DNA from: Fonsecaea monophora
Lineage: Eukaryota; Ascomycota; Eurotiomycetes; Chaetothyriales; Herpotrichiellaceae
DNA length: 64,000 nucleotides
Direction: 5' to 3'
Assembly: GCF_001642475.1 (NCBI RefSeq)
Contig: NW_019174046.1
Span: 1-64,000, forward strand
The translations under genes and the position numbers were made by a program. The notes beneath the pieces are model-generated. The model searched no databases. It saw only the letters and a program-made list of their open reading frames with translations, and was not told the origin of the DNA. Shown here piece after piece: positions 21,770 to 34,825 of this stretch (positions within the stretch are counted from its first letter, which is position 1; each line of letters begins with the position of its first letter).

Positions 21770-24700
21770 TGTGGCAACAAGAAAGAAAATATGAGAGGCG
21801 AGTAAAAGGAAAACGATTGAATAGACAACGAGAGGAAGGTCCCTGGTAGAAGGAACACGTTTTAGAAGGTAGTGAACAACAAGGATACAATCAGAAGCAT
21901 TTGGACCAAAGGGCGAGGTTGGGAGGAGATATAATATACAGCGATGGGTCGATTCAATCCACTCTCCTAGCCAAGTCCATGGTCGGCCGCAGCTCTCCAG
22001 ATAATCCTAGGGCTCGTGATAGCAAACCGGGGATTAACGACACCATGGATGGGCTGGAAGCAGTGACCAGCCTCGATGGTGAAGGTATGTTATTCTCTAC
22101 ATCCCATTAGCGTCTTAGCAGTGGCATTGATTCTGGGGCTGACCAGGGTACACAGGATACCTGCAGAACATTGGCACACCACCTGGACCCGCCATCCCAA
22201 TTTTTGGCATCGCGTGGTCTGCTAGCATGTCAGTTGAAACGAAAGCGCCAGATCTAGACAAGCCTTGAAGATCACCGCCTCTGCAGCCAGTTGAGGCTGA
22301 CACATGTTGGGTTTTTTTGACCAGTGTCTGTGGCGACGTGGAGGGGTTAACACACCGCGACTCGAGTCTGATATCTCGGCGTAATATGCGCCATGACTCG
22401 AGGGATTGAGACGAGTCATCTTGAAAAGCAAATCAGTCATCCTTTGACGGTAAGAGACAAGATGTCAATGGGTGACAGCTGATTTGACGTGCAGCAACAA
22501 CAGTGAGCAGCGGCAGCAGCAAACAGTAGCAGCCAAGAGGACGGCTGAAGGTTGGCAGCTTTAGATGGAAGTGCGCAGGAGCGGAGAGTGGAGGCTAGTG
22601 AGGCTGAGGGTTTCCTCCCAAGCATCGCTAGGCCTCGAACGAACCAAAGTTTGCCATGGACGCCACGATAACTGGCCAGCCCATCTCACGCAGGCCTCTG
22701 CCAAGAATCGCCCGCCACTCTTGGAACCCGGGCCCTTGATGTCCGCGGCGATGGCTGGGACGTGTGTCATTTTATTCAGAGATTCAGAGTTCAGTCCTCA
22801 ATTTCTCACAAGGGCGGGTCGAGTCTTGGCTCTAGGATGACCTGGGGCGGAGCGGTGTTTTGCCCTTCACGACAGTTGTAGAGTTCAACGCACATAGGCG
22901 GGCGTTTTGACACCTAGCTGACTGTGTTCCAGCTCTTGTCGCGGTCCTTGTATACGAGTCTCACACCCGAATCTTACTCTTGAGCGGCATATGGCTAGAT
23001 CAAGTACGGCATAGGAAGGTCTTGGGTCTCGGCAGCAGCGAGAAGCTCTGAATCAGTGGGGGGGGGGACTCAAAGATGCGGTTGGGTTGAGGCGACCTTG
23101 GGTAAACAGGACGTGAACGGTCGAGCATTAGACGGCGCGAGCCAGTGGTGCCGAGACTGTTTCGGTGGGCTTTTGGAATCAGTTCTCGTTTCGGTTGTTG
23201 ATCCTCTCATACAAGGGAAAATATTATGACAACATACCCAAATGGTAGAAGGTAAAAAGGTGGAATGATGCGAGAGCAGAGACCAAAAAGGGGAGCAGGA
23301 GGAACATGGCCCATGGTGGAATGAGGGTGGATTGGGTGGATGCCCATTTTTTCGCTGCCAAGCCATTGGTGCGAGATTTGGCTTCATTTGTCGCGCCGAG
23401 GCCGCAGTGGCCGCCGCCTGCGCCGCCTGGGAATAGCAACAAGGGCAAAATCTTTGCTTTGACACCTCCCCAATCACACCTTGTCGTCGACAACAAGGTT
23501 ACTGCCAATGCAGGTACATGCGAGAAACCTACTTGGTAAGGCCCTAGCACACGGTGTGCCAGCGATGCTTCTAATTTCGTCCCCTCCGCCAAGAGAGTCT
23601 TCTCTTCCAGTCTTCCAGAACAAGCAACAAGCCTATCGATGAAGACAAGACATCCAGATCTTCGATTATCGAAATACTCCAGACAGTGGCTTCAAGGCTT
23701 ATAAAATCGGTGGCGTCTTTATCCACGATACATGTTTTGGCTGGATCTCCTCGTTCAGCTTATCGATCACAAGCCCTCCGGACTACAATTCCGCAGGCCA
23801 CGGCTGGAGGGCGCAGGCGGCCATGACCTGCGGCCCAAAGTGGGAAGCGCTCTGACTTTATGTCCTTGGCAGGTTGTTGTTTATACGAAGTCTCGGACAG
23901 TCATGGTCGAATCAGTTGCTGATACCAAGCCCGAGTGAGGCTCCAAGTCCTTCCTTGGTGTCGGTTGGACTCGGTGGGAGGCTGGATACTTCTGCATCTC
24001 AAGTTCCAACACCTCGTGGTCCAGACTCAAGACAAGCTACTCGGACATGCCAAGAGGCTCTAGGAGTTCATTAATAGCACCACGAGCTGAGCTGACTTGA
24101 TGCAAGCTGCAAAGCTATGGCTTGACCCAGTTCTCCAGGTTCCCAAATCAGACTGCTCCGAAGGGGGAAAAAAAAACTTGTCTATGTCACGAGTTACGAG
24201 GACTATCGATTGTGGTTTATCGATTGGCAACGAATTTGCGTCATTTCTGACGGAGTGGCTGACAAGGATTAGCGGCCTCAAGCGGGGATCTGGAAGCTGT
24301 CGAAGCTGCATCTTTCCAGTAATTCTCCTTGCCATCCTGCAGCATCCATGCAGTATGATGTGTGATTCTGTCCCTTTCCGGCCATGACCTGGTAAAGTTC
24401 CTTGTGCCGAGGCCTTTAGCCCTTTCGGCTTCCCAGTGATTCCAACGAGTCTGCGGTCAGGGCGGGCTTTCCCGCCGGGTTTGTACTGATGATTCGTGCA
24501 GCCCTCCGACTGACCAACTGATTGAATACCTCTTGCTGAAAATTATCCAAAAGAGTTCTAGGAGCATTAGATTGAGACAGCAGTCCATCCCAGACTCTGA
24601 AGCGAAAAAGTATCTTCGCGCCGGAAAAGCTCTCCTCCAGCCGTTCGGAACAATGGGACATGCCTGACGCATATGTCGACGACGGATAACCGATACCTGT

Positions 24701-25640
24701 CCTTGGCGACTCAGACACGGCGTCCGATTGCCTTAGGCCGGGGCTAGGCGTTCAGCACAGGCAAGTCCTGCGATGTACCGAGTACAAACCGGTCACTGCT
24801 GTGCTTCAAGATCTCATTCGACAAGATGCGACCCTACACGCACAGGCTTAATGCAGCTCGGACCATGCACACTCCCCGAACATGGTAAAACCGCGGTGAG
24901 GACTCCGACGACTAACATCCAGCGACACGGTTCAGGTCTTATGTCCTCTTCAGGCTGATCGATTGCCGTCAAGATGAATCTTCACTAAACAGCCACCATC
25001 TCAAAACCCAGACACGAGTCGGGCGAAACAAGATTGCTCTCCCGTGGCTTTGTCGTCGCGGGCTGGGTAGCCCCGCCCTATACCATCTGTTGTTTCGCTA
25101 GAGAATCGATGGTCATATTCCAAACTAGGCACTGACCTGTTGAGGAGGGCCTTGTTTGCGCGAGAATTCGGTGAGAGTTGGCTTGCCTGAAATGGGTGTG
25201 CCTGATGGTCGCGATCTTTGGCAGACGATAGCAGTCTCGGTGGCCAGGCCAAAACCCTTCAGGTTCGAGGCCATTCAACTAACCCACCCAGGCAACAGGT
25301 GCGAGGCCTTGTCACAGTAGGGGCTACAGAAGGATTTGATTTATCAACCACCTTATGAGTCCATTTATGAAGTTGGGGCAGATCACCCATGCACGTTTTG
25401 AATTGAAAGTTTTGTTGTAGACCTCATTCTTCTATTATGCCGTTTGGTTTCCCCGATTTGAAAAAGTCCGATTGCCCATCAGCCTGGGTGCCCCATCCAT
25501 CCAAACAAAAAAACCCCTCGCCTCTGGTGCCCTCTCCCTTGCCCATATGAAGCAACAAACCGAAGAAATTAAATTCCCAGGTTCATACCAGCATACCTAG
25601 GTAGGTAGGTAGGTCCTCACTCACTGACTCATTCATTCCC
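21770..25640. other. Long intergenic region
   Basis: About 3.9 kb without a supported gene. It includes the multicopper oxidase promoter, a run of nine G at about 23059, and a weak candidate for a small spliced minus-strand gene at 23128-23426 with one hydrophobic segment (see findings). A (ggta)n tract is at about 25599-25612. The other ORFs look random. Confidence 0.5.
23128..23426 (-). CDS. Possible small membrane-segment protein, 5' end unknown
   Basis: A consensus acceptor (ttgctattcccag) opens at 23426 and the frame runs through a Gly/Ala-rich stretch into a hydrophobic segment (about WAMFLLLPFLVSALASFHLF). A gtatgt donor at 23237 and an acceptor at 23157 then splice to nine codons ending in TAA at 23128. 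The layout would suit a small C-tail-anchored protein. No family is recognised, the upstream exon and start codon are not identified, and low-complexity DNA could produce the same picture. Confidence 0.25.
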
Positions 25641-27176
25641 TTACTTGAGTTCGACCTTGTCGTCGTCATCACCCACGACAATCTCGACCGACCGACCCCC
25701 CTGATCGAGGGACCGGCGCCCCGCTTCCAGAATAGCCGTGGTGAGCACGGTGTTGCGCAGGGTGGGCAGCCCGCCTCTCTGGTCGAGCTGGGCGAGAGTG
25801 ACGGTCCCGTCGTTCAGGGCCGTCACGGCGTCGATGAACTTTTCAAAGCTGACGTAACCGTAGCCGCTCTGGCCGGCGAAATTGCCCTGCTCGTCGGGCG
25901 CGTAGCGCATGTAGAACGGGTTGTACCATTTCAGGGCACTGCCACTGTGGTCGGACTCGTCGACGACGTCGTAACCCCGCTTGGCCTGGTTGACGTTGAT
26001 CTCGCCCCTAGAGGCGACGTAGTGGAAATGTTGCTGCGAGTGGACCCCCGCGTGCATGGGCGCCGTCCAGCTCGCCGTGTAGATGCCCGTCGCGCGCTTG
26101 GTTTGATCGCGAGGCTGCGTCCAGTCGACGAGTAACGTGATGGTGTCCTCTGTTCCCGCGGCGCAACCGACGCTCTCGCTCTCGGCGATGCCGCGGCTCG
26201 CGCTGGCGCGCACCGTCGAGGGCCGCCACCCGGCGTCGCGGACGATCCACTCGCAGATGTCGACATGGTGCGAGTTGAGGTAGTACGAGATGTCCGAGTC
26301 GCGGCCGGCCCAGGCCTTGAACGTCGCCAGCTGCGACTTGGGCTGAGACATGTAGCTGTAGAAGTAGTTGAAGTCGCCGAGCGTGGCGGCGCGGAACCGC
26401 GCGTCCGCGTACGCCGGGTCGAACCGCTTGTGGTGCTCGACGTAGACGAGCACGCCGCGCCGCTCCGCCGTGGCCAGCAGGTCGAGGTGCTGCGCCAGCA
26501 GCTTGGTCGCCGGCTTGGTCACGAGGACGTGGTGGCCGCGCTCGATGGCGTATTTGGCGATGTCGTAGTGTGTCGAGTCCGGCGTGAAGACCGTCACGGC
26601 CGACCGGGGCGGCAGGGCGTCGATGGCCGCCTTGTAAGCGTTGGGGTCCGTTTGGTCGTCGGCGGGGAACGACTTGAAGGAAACGTCGAGCCCGTTGTAC
26701 GCCTCTGAGATGTTCTTCGTAAGGTGTGCTCGTATCGCAGGGAACTTTGTGCCCGAGACGCCGACCATGGAGAGCTCCGAGACTTTGCCGCGACGGCGGA
26801 GGTCGAAGACTGTGATGTTGTCAAAAAGGTGGTATTCTCATGCCACGGTCAGACATGTAATTTGTTTCCCACGAGGGCCTTCTTTCCGGAGTGGATGACA
26901 AGATTGTATATGGCAAGCGAAATTATGTTTCGCTTGTCAATTCATTCCATCCGGGTCCCTCCTTGGCCTGGCCCATACCCTTCTCATAGCCCGAACATGT
27001 ATCAACAGGGTCCCTAGAGAGGAATCTTTGTGTTGGAGGATAGAATATAACAAATAAAAACACTTACGCGTCAGTCCAACCACACCCACTTTCTTGTCCG
27101 AGGTGGACGCAGCCCCCGAGACGAAGCCGGTCGTGTACTCGCCTGTGCCGACCATCAACACTGCCGGCGGCGCCAT
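25641..27176 (-). CDS. Gfo/Idh/MocA-family oxidoreductase
   Basis: Exon 27176-27068 and exon 26809-25641 are separated by a 258-base intron (gtaagt...cacag), giving about 425 residues. The first exon encodes the start of the Rossmann fold (VLMVGTGEYTTGFV). The junction rebuilds Leu and continues FDLRRRGKVSELSMVGVSG. The conserved cofactor-proximal motif appears as VTKPATK in place of the usual EKP. An HHKRFDPAYADARF block and an NSHHVDICEW segment follow, the latter in the position of the catalytic His region. The family uses NAD(P)H for sugar or sugar-acid oxidation/reduction. Close-looking fungal proteins are annotated as D-galacturonate reductase-type, which would put it in pectin breakdown, but the substrate is inferred. 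Exon 2 has markedly high GC. Confidence 0.88.
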
Positions 27177-30100
27177 GTCGACACTCTATGCCGTATGCCG
27201 GGGAGAGACTTGTAGGGTGGGACCGGGCAGGAGAATGAATAGAAAGTCCCGTTTTTTGAGTGTGTGTAAACCGCTTTCGAGTCAATTCGTGGTGTGAGCG
27301 GGTTCAATAGCTCTTCAGTTCCTCGTCCGCTTCTCAACATCCAAACAATCTCTTTGATTCATCCACACAACAATTGATTCATTGATTCATTGAGTGATCA
27401 AATCAATTCATCAAGTGAAAGATGAACCGGTAAATATTGTCGCGGGGGAAAAACGCACCAGAGGATCCACGACAAACAAAGCTCAACTCACCCTAAAGAA
27501 CTTACACAAGTCCACCAACCAAACAACCAACCCACTCATGGATCTCTAAGGGTCTGGGAAATAGCAACCCGAGCCCGTCGTTAACGGTCGCTAGAACGGC
27601 TAAATTCATTCCCCAGTGTCTCACCTAATTACCCATCCATGACTCTCCAACACACTTTGTACGGGTAGAGAAGAGGAGGAGGAGGGGAAGAGAGGAGCGA
27701 GGGACGAGACTTGGCAATTGGGCTTTATTGGTCATTGAATTGCCGATTGCCGATTTGAACCCGTCATCGGCCTTTAAAATTTCCCAATCCGGAATCAAGC
27801 GGCAATTGAACGCTCGGTTTTTGAACATTTCGAGGACAACACATCGTATACAATGGAGTGAAAAGAGTCGTGGGAATGGGATTGGTTGAGGCTGGCGGGG
27901 GAGGGGGGGGGGAAATCGAAAGAGAAGAGAAAATGCGTCTTGGGAAGAGATGAAATGTCAATGTAGATGTCCCTGATGGGTTTCTCTTGGACAATGTATT
28001 GATAGTATCAAGAGAAGAAGGAAGAGTCTTCTGTTCTGTCCTGTTACATAATAGTAATGTCCACCTTTACAAATGGAGGTTTGAAGTCTGTCGGGCTAAT
28101 ATGGAATTCTGCAAACTCCTCTACAGGAATAGCGACGGTCGCGGGCCCAAAGAGAGGTTAGCATCACCACCTACATACCTACCTCCTGGCACGACTGTAC
28201 TCTGAGTTAAAGGATCATTTCTTTCATCTTTCATTTAAACCATCAAACATACCATGAAAAGAAGGATCTCGTTTCATGGGCTTGGATCATTCCCAGGTAT
28301 GACAGGCAAGTAGCCGCGAGATTTGCCCCAGCCCTGGCCTCACTTCCGACCCTGGTCACCCTGCCATGTACCGGTCCATATATCCGGAGTGTTGCCTCGA
28401 ACGCGGATGGCGGATGTCGTATTTTCCCCAGAATCCCTCGGACCATATCCTTTGGCCCCTCCGACTCGGGTCCTCTTCATGTGCAATAACCTCTAACACC
28501 GGGTCGACGTGCTAGATTGATCTATCCTCCAACCGTCCATGGCGACTAGAACCCCCATTAGCATTGAATGAGCAACAGTCAAGAATGGCTTGTGAGTACC
28601 GAGGAAATGGGACAGAGCATCGTGTCGGCCTCGGAACACAGAATCAATCCGAAGCCTGCTTCAGAGATACCTTGGGGCAGCTCTAACCGATGACTGCGGA
28701 TCTTGAGCCTCTTCACTGCCTCACTGTGGCTCCTCGTTCAATGGAGTGTCGCTCTGAAGGTGCGAGTAGACATGGCCCCGTGGAGCTCGTGGTAGTCACC
28801 CAGTAGTATCGAGTACCTCGTATGAGTAAGATCCCCAAATCCTTCAAAGTATCCAGCGCGGCATTATGTAACCAATCCTCCAGGTCGTCAGGCTCAAAAC
28901 ACTGGCAAGAATACAACGGAATCGAGACCCACAATTTCATTTGGTCAGGGGGTCGACTTCCTCCAGGAACTGACGAGATTCTCCATACTTTAGGGTTGGT
29001 CAGAAAGCCATCTCATCTGAATAGAGATCGGCCAACTCCAATAACGAAGGATGCCATCGCGCTTTCCTTTGGTGCCCCTCAGAGCATCTGGATCTCGCCG
29101 TCAAGAGCTGGGATGGTGAATTGGAATCATATCATGCAATGCAACATGGCTTTCCCTCGGATGCAGATCCATTCTGAATCTTCCATGGTCAATGTCCACC
29201 TCCATAGAGCACGTCGGCCAGCATCGATCCGCCCTATCAACACGACCTTGAAGGCGAAGCCGTTGTTTTGAATTGGGATCATGAACCCATGCCCCGCGTC
29301 GCGTTGCAGAGTGTTCGTGCGGAGCAATTGCCAAATACGGTGTCGCTTGTGGGAGCTCTGTCAAGAGACAACCCAGCGACACACGGACAGTTGGTTGCTT
29401 CTTGTCCCAAAAGCCAGGAGAGTGTTGTGGACATGCCTTCCAGTGGAAGAAAAATCTGCCATAATTGCTGTTAGACGGACTGATGTCCAAGACTGACTTG
29501 TTCACGAACAGACATGTGCTCAACCATCTCGCGACAGTCTACTCTCCCTTCTCATCGATAGTCCTCCTTCCCAAGATATCAGATGTCGCTGGCGGGGCTG
29601 TCGGACCGTCAATATCATGCCGGTGCCATCCTTCTGGAGCCCCGTCTAAGGTGACCTGGGAGCCTGCGCCACAGGGTCAAGTAAGGCATACTTCTTGAAG
29701 CTATGTCTCCAGGATTTGGAGATTCCAAAATGTCACGTCGGAATTAGGGGGCCACTGTCTAGTGCTGCTAGCTGCCTCCTGAAACAATGGATGGAAAAAC
29801 TGGTTGCTTCTGTAACCAAAAGTGTTTGCGGCACGTTAGTATATTTGGTGCACCAGCCTAGCACGCCTGGATAGTCATTGATCTAGTAGTTAGTGGAGCT
29901 GACAAGATCTGCGCAATGGCAGAAATCCTAACAGCGTCGATATTGGGTTTCCTGTGTTGATTTCCATATGACATGATCCAGAAACCGTCTCTTGACGGAC
30001 CCGGTTACTGTCACAAACATTAAGGGAAAGTCAAAGGACCCCAATTCGATTGAAACCCCCACAGTTGATTTTCTGGCACTGGTGGCAACAGTGGCACCAG

Positions 30101-31707
30101 TGGCACCAAAATTCTTGCAGGGCCCGGTCCCGAGCGAGCCGGTCCCAGAGACACTGTAAATGGCACAGGCTGGCGAGAAGAGGGCAACGCAGCAGTAGTA
30201 GAGTAGGAATGCCTCGCCAACAGCTGTAAGAAAGCCATCATTCATATGAGATGGTGTTCCATCCGTTCTTAAACACCAAGCCACCATTGGGCTTCGAAGA
30301 TTCCTCGGACAGTGGTCTGGTGAAACAGTGCTTCGCCGTATGATCCCCCACCCGTTGGTCGTATTCGATATCCTAGTCATCATCGATATCTGTACATAAG
30401 ATTGGCCGCTACGCACGTGCGGTCACCCTAGCTCTATTGAGCGCGCTGGCTATATCAGAGAGAGCCCCGTAATTTGTGTCAGACACACATAGGCGTCACT
30501 TACGGTTTCTGAATACGGCTCACCGGCCAGGGGCCGGGCAGAGTTTGGACCATTGGGCCGTCCCTTCTCGGCACGTAATAATGGCAGCCTTTTCTCGAGG
30601 ACCGTGGCGCTCGTTCTTGACCATGACCCACCGTTAGCGATTGTTACTCTCAATACCCTCATTGCAGCATCGACTCACTGCCAGTCAAATTCAGCCCGAG
30701 GTGCCTGGGCTCTCCTATTCTTGCGCCTTGGATACCGGGCCTTGGTGCCTGGCTTGATCGGACGAGCATTGTCATCCAAGGGTGATGCTGCGCAGGAATC
30801 TCGGCTTAGCTCAAAATGTGCTGAGATACAGCAAAAGCTTGAGTGATTTTCCGCCAATGTCCTGAGTCAGAATGACGTTCCGATACAAGGGATCCATTCT
30901 TATGTCAAATAATATGCTTGCACCAGTAGATTATCCATACGTGTGCAGACATACGGCTAGACGTGAAGAAAAGCTCGCTTGCGGAGTATTCGTGCCCCAA
31001 GAACAAGGTCTGAGTCTGGGTTCTCTCTCCGAAGGCTTGTATTGACCTATTTCGGGAACGTTGGAACCAGGAAGGCCCAATCTCGTCGATGGCTACGGAC
31101 ATCCTCCATAGACCCAGTGGAGTTGGCGTGTTTAAGGATGGTTCCTTGGGTCCTTGTAGCCTTGTATTTTTGTTTATGTAGTAGGATCTTTAAACACCGG
31201 GGATATCATAATGCATGTTGACCGAGGGGACTCTAGATTCGTAGTCATAGCCATAACCAGGCCTAGGAGAAAGACAACGTCGGTTAATTGTTAGTCAAGT
31301 CCATCTCGCTGACTATCGCTCGATTCGCCCGTAAGATGCATACCCGGCGGGTGGCGTATAGTTGGCGTTCTGGAGGATGGAGAAGATAACGCCTCTCTAT
31401 ACGTGAGTAGCGGATCGAATCCCTCCGTCCAGCCAATTGTAAGTGTAGACGAAATGCTCCATGCTGACCAGGTATTGGGGCAAATGTTGCACCTTCGACC
31501 TGCCAAAATCAGGATCAGTTTGCTGTCGAGTTCAGGTTTTCAAGGCTGCGATCCTCCGCTTCCAAACGGCTGTCCTCTGCGCTTTTATAAGACAATTTCA
31601 TGTGTTCATGCATGTGTGCCTAAGACTCCAGTCTTAGCCTCACGCGCTGTCCCCTTCAACTGAAGAGTTCTTTTCGTATCTTTGACAACAAGGAACCAGG
31701 CACGAAG
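27177..31707. other. Long intergenic region
   Basis: About 4.5 kb. It contains three tandem attgattc-like units at 27375-27398, purine-rich tracts at 27667-27695 and 27890-27915 (with a G run), and many short ORFs on both strands (the longest being 28822-29271 and 29928-30416) without domains, signal peptides or consistent splicing. It may include decayed genes, but I cannot identify a parent. Confidence 0.5.
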
Positions 31708-33354
31708 ATGGCAATCGGCAGACCTCGCATACCTGGCACTGAGGCGGAAAGAGCAGAGGCACGGAGGAGCAAAGTTCGCGCGTAAGTGTGACTGGGGCGT
31801 TTGTGATGTTGTGGTCAATACTTGTACTGACAGTGCACTCTGTCAAGCAATGTTCAGGCATTTAGAAGGCGCCAGAAAGAGAAGCAAATCGCAGAGCAGG
31901 CATGCCGGTTGCAGGCCAGGGAAGATAGCCTGGCCCAAAAGCACAAATCCCTTGCCTGCCATCAGCCAACTATCGACGCCAACGCCTACAGCTGTCCGAA
32001 GGCCTGCGATGCTTCTTTGTTTCCTGCAGAAGATGCTGAATTCTGGTTGTGGGCCATTCCCTCGGAAATGGGTGCAAGGCTTGTGGGTTCGACTTACCAT
32101 GTCGCATTCGTCCAGGATCTCAAGAATAGGTTCGTAACACTTCGAACGCTGCGAGAGCGAGCAAACAACAGAGCTGGACAACATCTGTCAATATGCTGTT
32201 CAACATGGGTCACAACTGTAACCCTCGAAATGGACAGGCCTGAAACCGAAGTCTTGATGGAAGCTCTCTTAGCTGCCTCTCTGGCCAAGGTTGGCAAAGA
32301 TCGCAGTGAACCAGATATGGTCCTGCAGGGAGCCTATATGCAGACCCGCGCATTGCAAAGGCTGCGGTGTTCGTTAAAGGGATATCAAGAGGGTGATAGA
32401 GAAATTTCGCCCACAGTATTATCTTCCACAGCCCTGATCTGTGCCATGTCGGAGCTGATAGCCAACAAGTCCTGGGACAACTTTAACTGTCATTTGCTGG
32501 GAGTGGGGGCATTGATATTCCATGGTGGTACCGAAGTAAGTGTTCACATCGTCTTCCTGAATGCATACCCAGCAGCACTGACCAAACACCTTCATGAATG
32601 ATAGGGTCTGACCCAGCAGTCATCCCAGGAACATTTTTACGGATATCGTGCACTGCAAACACCGTTTTTGTTCATGAGTCGGCAGCAGACGTTCCTGTCC
32701 GAGCCACAATGGATTGACTTCCCATGGAAAGAAGGGGTGGAGCTCGCTCGACAACCTCTGCACTCGATGCTCGATATTGCCCTCAAGGTCTTACCAGAGA
32801 TTGTCAAGCAGGAATCGGTCAAAAGTTGGAGCCTGTCCTGCCTCAAAGCGAGATATGAAACGGCGTTCGCGATAGTGGAGGAATTGAATGGCTGGGAGCG
32901 TCAGCTGCAATCACAACAAGAGGGTTCTCTATACACCAAAGTCATGGCCAGTTGGGGAGGTGTGTTCCAGCGTCGCCTCCACTTTCCCAACTCTTCGATT
33001 GCCCTTGCATTTGCCATGTACACGGCCGTCAGAGTACACGTGGCGATGCTTGTCACCAACATCTCGGAAGAAATGGCTTCCCATGCGTCCACAACCGATA
33101 TGGACAGAAGCTCAGCTGCGCTGGAGGCATTGCGGTGGGCACGGCTTGCCTGCCAAAGCCTTGAGTACTTCCACACTAGTGAGTCCAAGGTTTCTGGGCT
33201 GATAGATACCCTGTGGCCACTTGAGAGCGCCTGGGAGCTCTTTTCAAAGGTGGAGGGAGAAGGGTTCGTCGACGTCTCGCAAGAGATTGTGTGGTGTCGA
33301 TCTGCAGCTGAACAATACGTAAAGCTCGGGATTCCTCCCTTCAGACGGCGATAA
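31708..33354 (+). CDS. bZIP-like basic region plus fungal transcription-factor domain
   Basis: Exons 31708-31781, 31848-32535 and 32605-33354 join in frame (introns of 66 and 69 bases) to about 503 residues. Residues 15-45 form an Arg/Lys-rich helix (ARRSKVRAANVQAFRRRQK) that matches the spacing of a bZIP basic region at N26 and A29. Position +8 is Gln instead of the invariant Arg, and the following helix has no long leucine zipper. The remainder, about 60-500, is helical with the features of the fungal-specific regulatory domain (LLAASLAKVG, WSLSCLKARYETAF, SAWELFSK). It probably acts as a nuclear regulator; target genes are unknown. The ATG at 31708 lies directly before the basic region. 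Confidence 0.72.
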
Positions 33355-34825
33355 CACAAGCGAAGGATGGGAAAGGAGGATGCCGACTTGGGGAATGGTT
33401 TTGTTCCGAGTCTGTTTCCACAGCTGGTGCAAACACCCCATCCCCTTTCCTTGACCGAAACCGGCCGAGGACGCAACCAAAGCTGAAACTCGATTCGAGG
33501 AAATCACTAGGTTCAGGGCAGTGCTGTCGGAGGAATTTCCTTAATGGGTGAACACATGCTGGTGATGTTGACATGTTGGGATATCACCATGTCGCCTCAT
33601 GTTGAGCTCAGCCACGGGGACGACGAGAAAGTGTGGCGTCGCTGGAATTCACGTGACCAAACTGACCAAATCACTTGTGGCTGGTGACCAGCCAGCCAGC
33701 GGACTCGGTAGAGAAGTCTGCCAACCACCCAACCTACTCGCTGCCTGGCATTCCAGCCATTCGAAAACCCTCCTGGTGCTCTTAATCCAGCCCATGAATC
33801 ATGGTGGTACAGTACGCAAGCGCAGTCTTCCGCGAGCCAGTGGTGGCTGCAATCCTCCACCAAACCTGAGACTCGACTTCCCCTCCACCGGTCTCCGCAA
33901 GAATGCTGCCAGCCTGTTTGCATCGTCCAATATCGTGGTAGTGCCAGGGCAATAAATGACGGAGGTCAAGAAGAACAAGACCGAAGCCAAGGATTCTGAG
34001 GAGGAGTTGAACGTTTGGGAGTTCTTGTCCACACACAATTTGCTGGGCAGGACTTGGTTCAGGCTTGGAATTCACGGAACACCTTTTCACTCCTACAACA
34101 GATGCAGGAGTATGACCAACGGTAGAAGAGGTGGAGGAACGCCAGACACACACTTTTTTTCTGCAGAGCTTGGGGAAGTGGAATCCCTTGATATATGCGC
34201 AATGGGGAAACTTGTTCGCTCTACGTTTAGGGAATAGTGCCTTGATGCAGGATTGGACCATACAAGGCGCAGGCTGATGCTGGTGATCCATGCTTGTATC
34301 CCACACCTCTTCAGGGGCCTCACCTAGTCTACTTGAGTAGAGGTGATGAGGATGGATGAGCTTTCATATATCCACACGGGCGCTGCTCTTGTATCTCTTG
34401 ACTTTCTCCTGTCTGGGCGCCTCTTCAAACGCCGATCACATGTGCCACCCCTCGTTGAGTGGCCCAATTCGCAATGTTTTGTCTCTGCCCAGAATGTGCC
34501 TATCTGCACTGCCTCAATCTGGGCAACGTCAAGACCACTTCATCCACCACAATCTGCTCCAGTTCTGCATGCGCCGAGCAGTCGCAAACCATGGCATTCT
34601 CATCTGGGCAGAGTTTTCCTCTGCTCTCATTTGTAATTTGCGAAATCGCCTCCTCATCACCCGGTTGGTGCCTTACTCCTCACCCGACAGCTCATAAGCC
34701 ACGCTTTTGCCTATAATACAAGGCTGTGTGCGGTGCATGCGTCCAACCTGTTACCTGTCTGCTACCAACTCTACGCAGCCGACTCCTGAGATCTGAGCAG
34801 TCCTGCTCAGCCATCAGTGTTCGCA
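33355..34825. other. Intergenic / promoter of the calcium ATPase gene
   Basis: About 1.5 kb with overlapping ORFs in several frames, none with a domain. It should hold the promoter and 5' leader of the calcium ATPase. Confidence 0.5.

Noticed and set aside
26265..26708. 147-codon Val/Arg-rich plus-strand ORF
   Set aside because: A shadow of the high-GC second exon of the Gfo/Idh/MocA gene; its composition is a codon-complement artefact.
28822..29523. Opposed ORFs (28822-29271 plus, 29101-29523 minus)
   Set aside because: They overlap on opposite strands and neither has recognisable motifs; possibly a decayed gene, but no parent could be named.
29928..30416. 162-codon minus-strand ORF
   Set aside because: Long for chance, but it has no domain or splice support, and overlapping frames look equally protein-like.
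33782..34306. 174-codon minus-strand ORF in the calcium ATPase upstream region
   Set aside because: No family features, and several alternative frames overlap it.
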